This document shows, piece by piece, positions 10,337-20,663 of a stretch of 64,000 bases of DNA. The notes beneath the pieces were generated by a model. The model searched no databases, was not told the DNA's origin, and saw nothing but the letters and a program-made list of their open reading frames with translations. Each line of letters begins with the position of its first letter. The stretch's first letter is position 1. Origin of the DNA: Frondihabitans sucicola. Lineage in GTDB: Bacteria; Actinomycetota; Actinomycetes; Actinomycetales; Microbacteriaceae. Location of the stretch: contig NZ_AP027732.1 in the NCBI RefSeq assembly GCF_030296615.1, positions 3,663,042 to 3,727,041 of the forward strand, in the 5' to 3' direction. The translations under genes and the position numbers were made by a program.

Positions 10337-10852
10337 TTACGCTGCGGATTCCTGCTTCTCGCGCAGTGCCTCGACCGTGCGAACGGTCTTGGACAGCGGC
10401 GCCTGGAAGAGGTAAGCCGCACCGAACAGCGAGGCCTTGAAGGCGCCGGCCAGCTTGCCCAGCAGCACCTCCCGCGACTCGAGATCGGCGAGCTGGTTGA
10501 CCTCGGACGCGGTCAGGGGGTTACCGTCGAAGTAACCGCCCTTCACCACGAGCTGAGGGTTCGCCTTGGCGAAGTCACGCAGGCTCTTGGCAACGGCGAC
10601 AGGGTCTCCGTGGACGAAAGCGATAGCGGAAGGGCCAACGAGCTCGGCATCGAAGGAGCTGATGCCGGCGTTGTTCGCCGCGATCTTGGTGAGCGTGTTC
10701 TTCACGACGGCGTAGGTGGCGTGCTCCTTGATACCGGTGCGCAGCTGCTTGAGCTGTGCAACGGTGAGCCCGCGGTACTCGGTGAGCAGGACGGCGGTCG
10801 AGTCGCGGAACGAGTCCGTGAGCTCGGCGACCGAAGCTTCCTTGTTCGCCAT
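10337..10852 (-). CDS. rplJ: 50S ribosomal protein L10
   Basis: 171 residues starting [15 protein letters not shown] at ATG 10852. The frame stays open upstream, but that extension is leader RNA and has no L10 similarity. L10 anchors the L7/L12 dimers to 23S rRNA and, in many bacteria, L10 with L12 represses its own leader. The gene lies first in the rplJL operon. It is 17 kb away from rplK-rplA, which often sit next to it in other bacteria. Confidence 0.98.
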   Translation of the reverse strand: MANKEASVAELTDSFRDSTAVLLTEYRGLTVAQLKQLRTGIKEHATYAVVKNTLTKIAANNAGISSFDAELVGPSAIAFVHGDPVAVAKSLRDFAKANPQLVVKGGYFDGNPLTASEVNQLADLESREVLLGKLAGAFKASLFGAAYLFQAPLSKTVRTVEALREKQESAA

Positions 10853-10903
10853 GTCGCTCCTAACGTGTGTGGTGCCGGTAGCCCCCGGGACCTCTGCACG
10901 AAA

Positions 10904-10929
10904 AAGCTCCGCGCGGATGCACGGAGCTT
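10904..10929 (-). promoter_or_regulatory. Attenuator-like hairpin in rplJ leader
   Basis: On the minus strand, the 8-bp stem AAGCTCCG/CGGAGCTT is followed directly by TTTTCG, as in an intrinsic terminator, about 50 nt before the rplJ start. The promoter lies about 120 bp further upstream. The layout fits an L10-type leader controlling read-through, although the mechanism is inferred. Confidence 0.6.
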
Positions 10930-11045
10930 GTCTTTGCAGAACTGGCTTCACACACCTGCGCGGGACGTCTCTCGGAAGAGAACCTTCGGCCGGTGTGATG
11001 CTCTTGCGAGCGCACGCCGACAACCAGCGGTCTTGGGCTTCGATC

Positions 11046-11074
11046 AGTGTAGGCGACGAGCCCCTGCCCCGCAA
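11046..11074 (-). promoter_or_regulatory. Predicted rplJL promoter
   Basis: On the minus strand, TTGCGG (11069-11074) and TACACT (11046-11051) are spaced by 17 bp. There is no start codon at the expected +1, so transcription would give a leader of about 190 nt before rplJ. Confidence 0.6.
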
Positions 11075-11096
11075 CTCGGCGGTCGCCGCCGGCGTG

Positions 11097-11158
11097 GGCG
11101 GGCTGCCGCAGGTGCGGGCGCGCCGCCGCAGGCGCGCCCTTGCCTGCCGCAGCCCGCC
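11097..11158. repeat. Large near-perfect inverted repeat
   Basis: Two 28-nt arms (11097-11124 and 11131-11158) with a 6-nt loop match with only a few mismatches. It lies between the 3' end of the histidine kinase gene and the rplJ promoter. It could terminate the kinase operon, though the T-run is poor, or be a palindromic repeat element. Confidence 0.75.
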
Positions 11159-11171
11159 GACACCGGCCCGG

Positions 11172-12731
11172 CTACTGCGCGGGGACGGGCTCGGGGGCCG
11201 GGAGCGGGACCGGCTGGCCCTGGGGTGCACGCTCGAGCGGCAGCCGCACGGTGAAGATCGCGCCGGGGTCGCCGTTCGACGCGGTCACCGTGCCGCCGTG
11301 GGAGTTCACGACCGCCTGCACGATCGCGAGGCCGAGGCCGGTGGATCCGGCCTTGCGAGACCGGGAGCTGTCGGCCCGCGCAAAGCGTTCGAACAGGACG
11401 GGCATGACCGCAGGATCGATCCCTGGCCCGTTGTCGGACACCGTCACCACCGCCTCGTGAGACTCGTCGTCGCGTTCGAGGGTGACCCAGACCTCGGTGC
11501 CGTCGGGCGTGTGCGTGCGAGTGTTGCCCAGCAGGTTCGCGACGACCTGGTGCAGGCGCATCGGGTCGCCGAGCAGCGTGATGGGTTTTTCGGGCACGGA
11601 GACCTCGAACTGATGGGTCGAGTCCTGCACCCCCGTGTCGTGCACCGCGTCGAGGACGATCCGCGTCAGGTCGACCTCCTTCTTGATGAGGTCGGTTCCT
11701 TCGTCGAGCCGCGCGAGCAGAAGCAGCTCTTCGACGAGGGAGGTCATTCGAACCGACTCCGACTCGATCCTGCCCATGGCGTAGACGACGTCTTCGGGAA
11801 GGTCTTTGCCCATGCGTCGGGTGAGTTCGGCGTAGCCGCGCACGGAGGCGAGCGGTGTACGGAGCTCGTGCGAGGCGTCGGCGACGAACTGCCGCACCTT
11901 GTTCTCGGACTGCTGGCGGGCCGTGAGCGCGTGGGAGACGTGACCGAGCATGCGGTTCATGGCCGCGCCGACGCGGCCGACCTCGGTGCGGGTGTCGATG
12001 TCTTCTTCGGGCACGCGAGCGTCGAGCGCCACCTCGCCGCGATCGAGCGGCATCTCGGCGACACGCGACGCGGTCTCGGCCATGCGCTGCAGAGGGCGCA
12101 GCGCGTACTGGACGGTCAGGAGCGCGAAGAAGATCGAGACCGCGATACCGGCGGCGGCGATGATCGCGATGCTGGCGATGAGCTTGGCGACGGGGCCGGT
12201 GACGCTCGTGCGCGGGAGAGCGACGACGACGTGGATGGTGGCGACGCCGGTGCCGGTGTTGATGCTCAGCGTGCTGGCCTTCGCGCGATAGCTGCCCAGC
12301 GATCCGCCGAGGTTGATGGTCGTGGGTGTGCCGTCGACACCGGTCGCCGGAATGGTCAGGAGTCGATCGCCGATGGACTTGGCGATCCTGACCTCCGGAC
12401 CGTCTTCGCTCACGCGAAGCTGGATCTGCTGGCTGCCCGTCGCCGCCACCTCGATCGTGTTCGTGAGCTGGCCCCGGCCACCGTCGTTGCCGAGACTCAT
12501 TCCGCTGGGCACGAGCTGGTTCGTGAAGCGTCCGAGGCTCGACTGGACCTGGTTGTCGAGCTGCTGCTCGAGGACCCGCTGCAGGACGAGCACGCTGAGA
12601 GCACCGATCACGATCGCGAGCAGGGCCGCGAGCGCGACGATGCTGAGGACCAGTCGGCGACGGAGGGTCAGAGGACCGCTCCAGGTGCGTGCCCAGCCCC
12701 GAACTGCGGCGGCCGGGTGGTGCTGGCTCAT
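11172..12731 (-). CDS. Two-component sensor histidine kinase
   Basis: 519 residues with two transmembrane helices (about 28-50 and near 180-205) bracketing an extracellular sensor, then HAMP, a HisKA domain with the phospho-histidine in [18 protein letters not shown], and an HATPase domain ([32 protein letters not shown]). The ATG overlaps the TGA of the response regulator (ATGA), so the two are co-translated. The divergent ABC exporter may be its target, by context only. The C-terminus is Pro-rich. Confidence 0.95.
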   Translation of the reverse strand: MSQHHPAAAVRGWARTWSGPLTLRRRLVLSIVALAALLAIVIGALSVLVLQRVLEQQLDNQVQSSLGRFTNQLVPSGMSLGNDGGRGQLTNTIEVAATGSQQIQLRVSEDGPEVRIAKSIGDRLLTIPATGVDGTPTTINLGGSLGSYRAKASTLSINTGTGVATIHVVVALPRTSVTGPVAKLIASIAIIAAAGIAVSIFFALLTVQYALRPLQRMAETASRVAEMPLDRGEVALDARVPEEDIDTRTEVGRVGAAMNRMLGHVSHALTARQQSENKVRQFVADASHELRTPLASVRGYAELTRRMGKDLPEDVVYAMGRIESESVRMTSLVEELLLLARLDEGTDLIKKEVDLTRIVLDAVHDTGVQDSTHQFEVSVPEKPITLLGDPMRLHQVVANLLGNTRTHTPDGTEVWVTLERDDESHEAVVTVSDNGPGIDPAVMPVLFERFARADSSRSRKAGSTGLGLAIVQAVVNSHGGTVTASNGDPGAIFTVRLPLERAPQGQPVPLPAPEPVPAQ

Positions 12732-13477
12732 GCGACGGGCTTGATCACGTATCCCACGCCGCGGACGGTGTGGATCATGGGTTCTTCACCGGCGTCGATC
12801 TTCTTGCGCAGGTAGGAGATGTAGATCTCGACGACGCTGGATTTGCCACCGAAGTCGTAGCTCCAGACGCGGTCGAGGATCTGCGCCTTCGAGAGGACGC
12901 GGCGGGGGTTGCGCATGAGGAAGCGCAGCAGCTCGAACTCGGTCGCGGTCAGCTCGATCTCGCGGCCGTTGCGGTTGACCTCGTAGCTCTCCTCGTCGAG
13001 GACCAGGTCGCCGACCGTGATTCGCGAGTCGCCGCCTTCCGAGACCAGGGCGGCGGAGCGGCGGATGAGGCCGCGGAGGCGTGCGACGACCTCTTCGAGG
13101 CTGAACGGCTTCGTGACGTAGTCGTCGCCGCCGGCCGTGAGACCCGTGACGCGGTCTTCGACGGCGTCCTTGGCGGTGAGGAACAGGATCGGCGTGTCGT
13201 CGCCACCGGAGCGCAGGCGGCCGAGCACCTGGAGCCCGTCGATGTCGGGGAGCATCACGTCGAGCACGATGGCGTCGGGCTTGAACTCACGCGCCTGGGT
13301 GAGAGCCGACTGGCCGTCGGCGGCCGCCTTGACGTCCCATCCCTCGTAGCGGAGGGCCATGGAGAGGAGATCGGTGAGGCTGTTCTCGTCGTCGACGACG
13401 AGAACGCGAAGAGGCGAGCCGTCGGCGCGGGTGAGCCGCGGCGCGGCGGGAGCGGTGATGGGAGCTGAAGTGGTCAC
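12728..13477 (-). CDS. OmpR-family response regulator
   Basis: A receiver domain with the phospho-acceptor aspartate in AIVLDVMLPDIDG and the conserved KPF is followed by a winged-helix DNA-binding domain (VVEIYISYLRKKID, VRGVGYVIKP). GTG at 13477 gives 249 residues. It is preferred over upstream starts because a GATACT box (13485-13490) sits 7 nt before it, the leaderless pattern seen across this window. It is the first gene of the pair with the kinase. Confidence 0.95.
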   Translation of the reverse strand: MTTSAPITAPAAPRLTRADGSPLRVLVVDDENSLTDLLSMALRYEGWDVKAAADGQSALTQAREFKPDAIVLDVMLPDIDGLQVLGRLRSGGDDTPILFLTAKDAVEDRVTGLTAGGDDYVTKPFSLEEVVARLRGLIRRSAALVSEGGDSRITVGDLVLDEESYEVNRNGREIELTATEFELLRFLMRNPRRVLSKAQILDRVWSYDFGGKSSVVEIYISYLRKKIDAGEEPMIHTVRGVGYVIKPVA

Positions 13478-13499
13478 CTTTCCAAGTATCTGCCGTTTT

Positions 13500-13551
13500 C
13501 TATGAGCCCCCTGTGACGACCTGATGAGGAAACCCGGGAAATGCCTCATAG
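13500..13551. promoter_or_regulatory. Possible operator in divergent intergenic region
   Basis: The heptamers CTATGAG (13500-13506) and CTCATAG (13545-13551) form an inverted pair between the response regulator and the divergent ABC permease gene. A role as a regulator binding site is a guess from position. Confidence 0.3.
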
Positions 13552-13673
13552 GGGATTGAGAACGTCGCGAGAGCACGGGCATAGCCGTCATTTCTAGGGT
13601 TCAGCACTGTCGGGCCGTCGGCGCCCGTCCCCCTTCGCCCCTTTCCCGTTCACGCACCCACTAGAGGAGACCC

Positions 13674-15209
13674 ATGTTCTTGACCTATCTGTTCCGCGAG
13701 CTCAGCAATCGGCGCAAACAGACGGCCATCATCGCGACAGGCATGGCCCTGGCCATCGCGCTCGTCATCATCGTCAACTCGGTCGCCGGCGGTGTGAAGG
13801 CAGCGCAGTCGACCGTACTCGAGTCGGTCTACGGCGTCGGCACCGACATCACGATCAGCCAGACGCAGAGCGCGACGACGAACGGCGGCCGCCCGACGTT
13901 CACGTTCGGCTCCGGCGGCGGATCGACGAGCGGCAACAGCACCGCCCTCTCGCAGAGCAGCTTGACGGCGGCGCGCGGGACCGCCACGTTCGCGGCCAGT
14001 CAACTCGACACGGTGAAGAAGACGACCGGGGTGAAATCGGCGGCCGCGACGCTCTCCTTGCAGCTCAACGACTTCTCGGGGACGACGAGCCGCACGCAGA
14101 CGCCATCCGGCACGGGCACCGGCACCGGCACCGGGGGCACGGGCACGGGCGGCTCCGGTTCGGCCGAGGCTCCCGCCGGCGGCCAGGGCGGCGGCTTCGG
14201 CGGTGGCTCGTTCAGCTTCGACTCGACCACGGTCACCGGCGTCGGTGTCACGGCCGACGCGGTCGGTCCGCTGACCAGCGTCTCGCTCAGCTCAGGCCGC
14301 ACCTTCACGGCGGCCGACGCCGGCAAGAACGTGCTGATCGTCGACAAGGCCTACGCGAAGACCAACAGCCTGAAGGTGGGCGGCACGAAGAAGATCGGCA
14401 GCACGACCTTCTCCATCATCGGCATCGTCGCCTCGACCTCGTCCTCGTCGACGACCGCGTCGAACCTGTACATGCCCCTCGACACGGCGCAGAAGGCGTC
14501 GAGCCTGACCGGCAAGATCAGCACCGTCTACGTCAGCGCCGACTCCGCGAACGACGTGGCGAGTGTCAAGACCGCCCTCGAGAAGGCCCTTCCGAAGGCG
14601 ACCGTCTCCACCGAGGCCGACCTGGCCTCGAGCGTCTCCGGATCGCTGTCGACGGCCTCGAGCCTCGTCTCGAACCTGGGCACCTGGCTGTCGCTGATCG
14701 TCCTCGCAGCGGCCTTCCTCATCGCGATCCTGTTCACCGTCTCCGGTGTCACGCGGCGCACGCGCGAGTTCGGAACGCTCAAGGCCATCGGCTGGTCGAA
14801 CGGACGCATCGTCCGTCAGGTGGCCGGCGAGTCGTTCGTCCAGGGGCTGATCGGCGGTGTCGCCGGCGTGGTCGTCGGTCTCATCGGGATCGTCGTGATC
14901 AACCTGATCGCACCGACCCTGTCCGGTGGAGCGGCCACCACCACGGCGGGTGCGGGCGCTCCCGCCGGTGCCGCTCCGGGAGGCGCAGGGGGCGGCACCG
15001 CTCCCGAAGGCGGCGCGGAGTCCGCGGCGCGCTTCGGCGCTCGGGTCGCGTCCACCGCGACCGAGGTCAGCCTGCACGCCCCCGTCGCCGTCACCATCAT
15101 CGTGATCGCGGTGGCCCTCGCCGTCCTCGGCGGGCTGCTCGCCGGAGCGATCGGCGGCTGGCGCGCCTCCCGCCTCCGACCCGCCGAGGCCCTCCGCAGC
15201 GTGGCGTAG
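13674..15209 (+). CDS. MacB/FtsX-type ABC transporter permease
   Basis: 511 residues: one N-terminal helix (IIATGMALAIALVIIVNSVAG), a large extracellular region rich in Gly/Ser/Thr (residues about 60-330), and three C-terminal helices, the FtsX/MacB layout. AGAGGAG lies just before the ATG. The ATPase gene follows after 39 bp. Such pairs typically export peptides or antibiotics or act on the cell envelope by mechanotransmission. Regulation by the adjacent two-component system is likely but only from context. Confidence 0.9.
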   Translation: MFLTYLFRELSNRRKQTAIIATGMALAIALVIIVNSVAGGVKAAQSTVLESVYGVGTDITISQTQSATTNGGRPTFTFGSGGGSTSGNSTALSQSSLTAARGTATFAASQLDTVKKTTGVKSAAATLSLQLNDFSGTTSRTQTPSGTGTGTGTGGTGTGGSGSAEAPAGGQGGGFGGGSFSFDSTTVTGVGVTADAVGPLTSVSLSSGRTFTAADAGKNVLIVDKAYAKTNSLKVGGTKKIGSTTFSIIGIVASTSSSSTTASNLYMPLDTAQKASSLTGKISTVYVSADSANDVASVKTALEKALPKATVSTEADLASSVSGSLSTASSLVSNLGTWLSLIVLAAAFLIAILFTVSGVTRRTREFGTLKAIGWSNGRIVRQVAGESFVQGLIGGVAGVVVGLIGIVVINLIAPTLSGGAATTTAGAGAPAGAAPGGAGGGTAPEGGAESAARFGARVASTATEVSLHAPVAVTIIVIAVALAVLGGLLAGAIGGWRASRLRPAEALRSVA

Positions 15210-15248
15210 CCGCGCTCCCCACCCACCCGCCACGAACGAACGGATCCC

Positions 15249-15916
15249 ATGTACACGCTCGACGACGTCACCAAGACCTACGTCCAGAAGAAACGCACCG
15301 TCACCGCCCTCAACAAGGTGAGTCTCGAGATCCCGACCGGTCAGATGGTCGCGATCCAGGGTCCCACCGGCGGCGGGAAGTCGACCCTCCTCCAGATGCT
15401 CGGCGCCCTCGACAAGCCCACCTCGGGCTCCGTGGTGCTCGGCGGCAAGCAGGTCTCCTCGCTCGGGGATTCGAAGCTGGCCGACATCCGCGCCCAGGAG
15501 ATCGGCTTCGTCTTCCAGAGCTTCAACCTCATCCCCACCCTCACCGCCCTGGAGAACGTGGAGACGGCGTTCGCCCGCTCGCCGCTCCCCGAGACGACCA
15601 GAAAAGCAAGGCGGCGGCGGCACTCGAATCGGTCGGGCTCGGCGAGCGCGGCGACCACCTGCCGGCCGAGCTCTCCGGCGGCCAGCAACAGCGCGTCGCC
15701 ATCGCCCGGGCCCTCGTCAAGGAGCCGCAGGTGCTCCTGGCCGACGAACCCACCGGCAGCCTCGACGAGACCACCCGCGACGAGATCATGGAGCTGCTGG
15801 AGGGTCAGTGGCGCGACCGCGGCCTGACCTTCATTCTGGTCACCCACGACTCGTCGGTGGCCCGTCGCGCCGAGCGGCGCCTCTACCTCAAGGGCGGCGC
15901 CGTCAAAGAGGCGTGA
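15249..15916 (+). CDS. ABC transporter ATPase, MacB/LolD type (frameshifted)
   Basis: 222 residues when repaired, the usual size for this family. Walker A is GPTGGGKST and the Q-loop region [16 protein letters not shown] lies before the break. [15 protein letters not shown] and Walker [14 protein letters not shown] lie after it. The break fits loss of one C in the run 15587-15590; the next-frame sequence [18 protein letters not shown] then continues the domain. It partners the permease just upstream. Confidence 0.88.
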
Positions 15917-15928
15917 TGCGCGCGGTGG

Positions 15929-15973
15929 TGCGCGGATCGGGAGCCGTCACGAAAGGCACCCGCGATCCGCGCA
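15929..15973. terminator. Hairpin between convergent genes
   Basis: A 10-bp inverted repeat (TGCGCGGATC/GATCCGCGCA) with further GC pairing inside lies between the ABC ATPase gene and the convergent beta-propeller gene. It may terminate both. Confidence 0.6.
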
Positions 15974-15982
15974 TCGCCGGCA

Positions 15983-16890
15983 TCAGGCCAGGGGGTAGTC
16001 GACGCAGGCGAAGCGGCGCGAGTCGGGGGCCCATCCCGCCACGTTCAGCGTGCCCTGCCCGCCGAAGAGCCGCAGCAGGTCGCGTGCGCTCGACGGGTCG
16101 GGGTCTCCGTCGTCGAGGCGCAGGATCCGGAGAGCGACGTCGCGGTTCTCCGGGTGGCCCAGCGTGCCCGCCGAGTAGGCGAGGTAGACGAGCGCCGCTC
16201 CGTCGGGCGACGGGTGCGGGAACCAGTCGACGGTGTCGCTGTCGACGACGCGCGCCAGGTCCCGTCCGTCGGGCCTCACCCGAGCGAGCTGGGCGTGACC
16301 CGGCGCCGACGTGAACCGCTCGGTGGTGAACCAGAGCCACTCGTCGTCGAAGGAGAACTCGGCTCCGTCGTCGGCGTGCTCGTCGGAGGTGACGAACGTC
16401 GTCGCTCCGTCGAGGACGGAGACGAGGGCCACGTCGGTCCGCCACTCGGCGGGGCTCGAGGTGCTGGTGGGCACCGATCCGACGATCACGGCGAGCGTGC
16501 TGCCGTCGGACGAGACACCGTGGAGGTAGTGCTTGTAGGGCCGATCCGGATGGTCTCTCGTGATCCTGCGCACCTCGCCGCCGGCCAGGGGACCTCGTAC
16601 AGGTGTCCGTCTCTCCCGCTCACGTAGGCGAACCCGCCCGACGGGGCGAGGACGTGGTCGTTGTTGATCTCCGGCACGCCCGGCATCGGCACAGGAGTGA
16701 GCCGGCCGCCCGACACCGGCAGCCGCCAGAGCAGGCCGTCGGCGTTGACGACGAGCTCCCGGCCGTCCGGGGTCCAGTTCGGGGCCTCGACGAGCACCGT
16801 GGCGCTCTCGAAGACGACCTCGGTCGACCCGGTCGAGGCATCGACCAGCAGGATCCGCGACGACTGTCTCGGCAGGAGGTTCCGCGCCAC
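15983..16890 (-). CDS. TolB/PD40-like beta-propeller protein (frameshifted)
   Basis: About 302 residues after repair. Repeated WTPDGRELVV, SSDGSTLAV, HPSPDGAALVY and WAPDSRRFA motifs mark PD40/TolB-type propeller blades. There is no obvious signal peptide. GTG at 16890 is only 2 bp after the LacI-type stop, so it is probably co-translated with that regulator. The frame breaks at the GGGG run 16588-16591; one added base joins GHLYEVP to RRITRDHPD. Propellers of this kind often read oligosaccharide or polymer substrates, so a sugar link is plausible but unproven. Confidence 0.72.
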
Positions 16891-16892
16891 CG

Positions 16893-17935
16893 CTACGAAC
16901 CCGCGACCTTCGCGGTGCTGCCTCGCACGATCAGGCTCGTGGCGAGTTCCAGCCGCGTCGACTTCAGCTGGGGCTCGGCGCGAAGACGCAGAACGAGGCG
17001 CGTGGCCTCCTCCGCCATCTCGGTGAGCGGCTGCCGGACGGTGGTCAGCGGCGGGCCGGTCCACTTCGCCACCTGGAGGTCGTCGTAGCCGACGACGGAG
17101 AGGTCGTCGGGGATCGCCAGGCCCAGCGTGCGCGCAGCCTCGTAAGCGCCGAGAGCCTGCATGTCGCTCGCCGCGAAGATGGCCGTCGGCCGGTCGTCGC
17201 GCCCGAGCAGACGGGTCGCCTCGGCCGCTCCCGACTCGTGGCTGAAGTCGCCGTGCGGCGAGTATCCGGGCGTCTCGGCGATGCCGGCACCGGCGAGAGC
17301 GGCCCGGTAGCCGGACAGGCGCGCGGTGGCGGCGAGGAAGTCGAAGGGGCCGGCCAGCGTCGCGATCCTGCGGTGACCGAGTTCGATGAGGTGACGGGTC
17401 GCCAGAAAGCCGCCCATCCAGTTGGCCGAGCCGATGGCCGGCACGTCGGGTGCCGGATCGCCCTCCGGATCGACGATGACGAACGGGATGTTGTGGCTGC
17501 GCAGCTGGTGCTGGTTGAGCTTGGAGATGTCGGCGATCACCAGGATCACGCCGGCCGGTTTCCGCTGCAGCACGCCCTCGATCCAGCTCGGGTCGCGCTC
17601 ACGGCGATCTTTCATGCCGGTGACGACGAGGCTCATTCCGTTCTCACGGGCCACGCGGTCGATGCCGATGACGACCTCGACCATCCACGGGCTGTCGACC
17701 GCCTCGCAGACGAGCTCGAGCAGTCGCGCCGGGCTCTGCGTCGTGTTCCGACGGTTGTAGCGTTCCTCGCGCAGGATCCCCGAGACACGATTGCGCGTGT
17801 CGAGGGAGACCCCTCGCGACCGTTGAGAACCTTCGAGACGGTCGCGATCGACACCCCGGCCCGCGCTGCCACGTCGGAGAGCTTGGCGCGCGATTCCGCT
17901 CCCTGATTTCGCGACCCGTCCGACACAGTCGTCAT
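16893..17935 (-). CDS. LacI-family transcriptional regulator (frameshifted)
   Basis: 347 residues when repaired. The N-terminal helix-turn-helix reads AKLSDVAARAGVSIATVSKV, followed by a periplasmic-binding-protein-like ligand domain (GFLATRHLIELGHRRIA, then FAASDMQALGAYEAAR). The frame breaks at the CCCC run 17810-17813; one added base restores GREGVSLDTRNRVS. ATG at 17935 has GGAGGGG about 11 nt upstream. It lies at the end of the carbohydrate cluster and is probably its repressor. Confidence 0.9.
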
Positions 17936-17986
17936 GTTAGTGGTCACCCCTCCGCCGCTTCGTCGCGCCGATCGGTGTCGCTCGGC

Positions 17987-19084
17987 CTACCAGGTTTCGG
18001 GGTTCGCCCCGTGCGGCACGGGGTCGGGCCGCTCGACGGTACTGGTCAGTTCCACCACGCGCTTCTCGTCGCTGGAACGCAGGATCGCGTCCATCGCCTC
18101 GAGGACGTGGAAGGCGAGCCGGCCGGAGGCCCGGTGCGGGCGGTCGGTCTCGATGGCTCGCGCCATGTCGGCGAGTCCGTAGCCGCGACCGGCATCGTCG
18201 TAGCCGGCCGAGACCGGCACTTCGGTGAACTCGGGCGCGTCGCTGGTCGAGATCTCGACGGGGTCCGAGAAGCGGTTCGGGTCGGGAACCGCCAGCGTGC
18301 CCTTCGTGCCGTAGACCTCGAACAGCGGCGACCGGGTCGCCCACACCTCGAAGCTCACGGTGACGGTCGAGGTGACGCCCGAGGCGTGCTCGAGCAGGGC
18401 ACTGACGTGCGTGTCGACGTCGACCGGGATCGCCGTCCCTTCGAGAGGCCCGGTCTCGACCTTGCGCTCCCGGGTCGACCTCGTCGCGAGCCCCGAGACG
18501 CGCGCGATCGGACCGAACAGCGTCACCAGGCTGGTCAGGTAGTAGGGCGCCATGTCGAAGAGAGGCCCGCCTCCCGGCTGGTAGTAGAACAGCGGCGACG
18601 GGTGCCAGCGCTCGTGACCCGGGGCCGACCAGTGGACCTGAGCCGCGACGGGATCGCCGATGGCCCCGCTGTCGAGCACCTGGCGCGCGGTCTGGATGCC
18701 GGTGCCGAGCACGGTGTCGGGTGCGCTTCCGACGCGGAGCCCCTTCTCGTCGGCGAGTTCGAGCATCGGCAGAGCCTCCTCGGGCGAGAGGCCGAGCGGC
18801 TTCTCGGCGAAGACGTGCTTGCCGGCCTTCAGGGCCCGCGTGCCGACCTCGACGTGCGCCGCCGGGATGGTGAGGTTCACGATCGCATCGATGGCAGGAT
18901 CCGCGAGCAGTTCGTCGACGGTGAGCGCCGCGACGCCCTGCTCGTCGGCGACCTGCTTCGTGCGGGCAGCGTCGATGTCGGCCACCGCCGTCAGGTGGAG
19001 CCCGGGCAGCTTCGGGAAGCTCGCGAAGTACTGCTCGGAGATCTTGCCGACTCCGATGATGCCGACTTTCAGCGGGACGCCCAC
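17987..19084 (-). CDS. Gfo/Idh/MocA-family oxidoreductase
   Basis: 365 residues. The N-terminal Rossmann motif KVGIIGVGKISEQY, the catalytic-domain motif EKPLG near residue 100 and the C-terminal alpha/beta domain are typical of NAD(P)-dependent sugar or inositol dehydrogenases. GTG at 19084 overlaps the repaired end of thuA by 16 nt. The frame is open into the thuA reading frame only because of the missing bases there, so a fused protein is not real. The exact sugar substrate is unknown. Confidence 0.92.
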   Translation of the reverse strand: MGVPLKVGIIGVGKISEQYFASFPKLPGLHLTAVADIDAARTKQVADEQGVAALTVDELLADPAIDAIVNLTIPAAHVEVGTRALKAGKHVFAEKPLGLSPEEALPMLELADEKGLRVGSAPDTVLGTGIQTARQVLDSGAIGDPVAAQVHWSAPGHERWHPSPLFYYQPGGGPLFDMAPYYLTSLVTLFGPIARVSGLATRSTRERKVETGPLEGTAIPVDVDTHVSALLEHASGVTSTVTVSFEVWATRSPLFEVYGTKGTLAVPDPNRFSDPVEISTSDAPEFTEVPVSAGYDDAGRGYGLADMARAIETDRPHRASGRLAFHVLEAMDAILRSSDEKRVVELTSTVERPDPVPHGANPETW

Positions 19085-19780
19085 AGCAGCCCCTTTCGAT
19101 GATGGTGCGGACGTTGGTGTCTTCGAGGATGTCGACGTGGTGCCCGGGCGTCGAGACGAAGATCCGCCCCGCACCCCACTGCCTGGTCCAGATCGCGGGC
19201 GAGGTGACTTCGCGGTTCCAGGGTCCCACGGCCGCACCGCCTGCGTCGTCGTGGCCAGCACGTCGATGTAGTCGTCGTGAAGCACCCAGTACTGCTCGGT
19301 GGTCAGCTCGAAGTCGCCGATGCCCTCCGTGATCGGATGCGTCGCCGCCGCGTCCGTCATATGCACCGTGTAGGGCACGTAGTTGTCGGACTGCTCGCCG
19401 ATCCGCTCCTCGGGAGCTTTTCCCGGGTGCGTCGCGAACTGGCCGCCGATCATGTGCAGGTAGTCGGAGTTGTTGCGATAGGAGTCGGCGATTCCGCCGT
19501 GCCAGCCACCGAGGCCGGTGCCGTTCTCGACGGCCAGGCGGAGTCCTTCGAACTCCTCCTTCTCGATGGTGGACATCGTCACCGACTGGACGATGAGGTC
19601 GACGGTGTCGAGGTAGTCGCCGTCGGTGTAGATCGCCGGGGACTCCTCGATCCTGACCTCGTAACCGTTCTCCTTCAGGAACGGGACGAACAGGTCGGTG
19701 GCTTCGACAGGCTGGTGTCCGTCCCAGCCGCCGCGGACCACGAGGGCCCTCTTGGTCGGGGTGAGATCAACGTCCGGCAA
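19069..19780 (-). CDS. ThuA-like domain protein (two frameshifts)
   Basis: 237 residues when two missing bases are restored, at GGG 19221-19223 and CCCC 19090-19093. The repaired C-terminus reads ERGLLWASR, the normal end of ThuA-like glutamine-amidotransferase-fold proteins. The N-terminal ALVVRGGWDGHQP and GTGLGGWHGG are characteristic. TTG at 19780 overlaps the upstream permease stop. ThuA proteins belong to trehalose and related disaccharide pathways and are usually paired with Gfo/Idh enzymes, as here. The enzymatic role is not settled. Confidence 0.82.
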
Positions 19781-20663
19781 GCGAGCCGCCGATTCCGCCG
19801 ACCGAGAAGTACCGGTTCAGGAACGAGAACAGGATGATCGGGGGCAGCATCATCACGACCGCGACGGCCATGACGAGACCCCAGTTCGTCGCGTTCTGCT
19901 GGAAGAACGTCTCGAGCCCGACCGGCAGCGTGTAATTCGGGTCGGAACGCAAGAACACCAAAGCGATCAAGTAATCATTCCACGCGAGCAGGAACGCGAA
20001 GATCGCCGTCGACAAAATACCCGGGAGAGAGTTGCGCAGCACGATACGGGTGAAGGACCCGAACAAGGAAGCACCATCCATCCAGGCCGCCTCCTCGAGA
20101 GCGATCGGGATCGAGTCGTAATACGCCGCCATCATCCAGATCGCGACCGACATCGTCGAACCGACATAGATGATCGTGACACCGACGAGGTTGTCGACGA
20201 GATTGAACTTCGCGAACAGGATGAACAACGGAATCACCGCGGACACGACCGGCAACGACTGGACCACGAACAACACCAGCGAATACCCCGACACGAGCTT
20301 GTTCCGTGCCCGCGACAACACATACCCGGCCGGAGCGGCGACAGCGACCGCGATGACGACCGTGACCACCGTGACCGTGAGACTGTTCGTCAACCAGGTC
20401 ACCACCGCGGTCTGCGTGAAGATCGACGAGTAATTCTCCAGCGTGAAGTTCCCCTTCACCGTCGACCCCAGCGAGGGCTGGAACGACAACCCCACGACGG
20501 CGATGATCGGAACCAACACCAACGCCGTGATGACGACGATCAGCGCGAAACGCCACCACCCGCCGCGCTTGCGCTGCTCGGTCTGAGTACGGCGACGAGT
20601 CGCCGTGACCGAACCAGCGGCCTGGTCTTTGACGCGAGCGCGTCGGACACTGAGCGTGCTCAT
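19767..20663 (-). CDS. Sugar ABC transporter permease (MalG-like)
   Basis: 298 residues with six hydrophobic segments and the inner-membrane permease EAA loop (YDSIPIALEEAAWMDGAS, then F..IVLRNSLPG). The ATG overlaps the stop of the partner permease (ATGA). It would form the membrane channel with that partner, fed by the binding lipoprotein upstream. No ATPase is present in the cluster, so a shared MsiK-type ATPase elsewhere is likely, as in many actinobacteria. Confidence 0.94.
   Translation of the reverse strand: MSTLSVRRARVKDQAAGSVTATRRRTQTEQRKRGGWWRFALIVVITALVLVPIIAVVGLSFQPSLGSTVKGNFTLENYSSIFTQTAVVTWLTNSLTVTVVTVVIAVAVAAPAGYVLSRARNKLVSGYSLVLFVVQSLPVVSAVIPLFILFAKFNLVDNLVGVTIIYVGSTMSVAIWMMAAYYDSIPIALEEAAWMDGASLFGSFTRIVLRNSLPGILSTAIFAFLLAWNDYLIALVFLRSDPNYTLPVGLETFFQQNATNWGLVMAVAVVMMLPPIILFSFLNRYFSVGGIGGSLAGR

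Noticed and set aside
17987-19780. A fused ThuA-Gfo/Idh protein of 597 residues
   Set aside because: The fusion arises from two missing bases; restoring them gives a normal ThuA end (ERGLLWASR) and a separate GTG start for the dehydrogenase.
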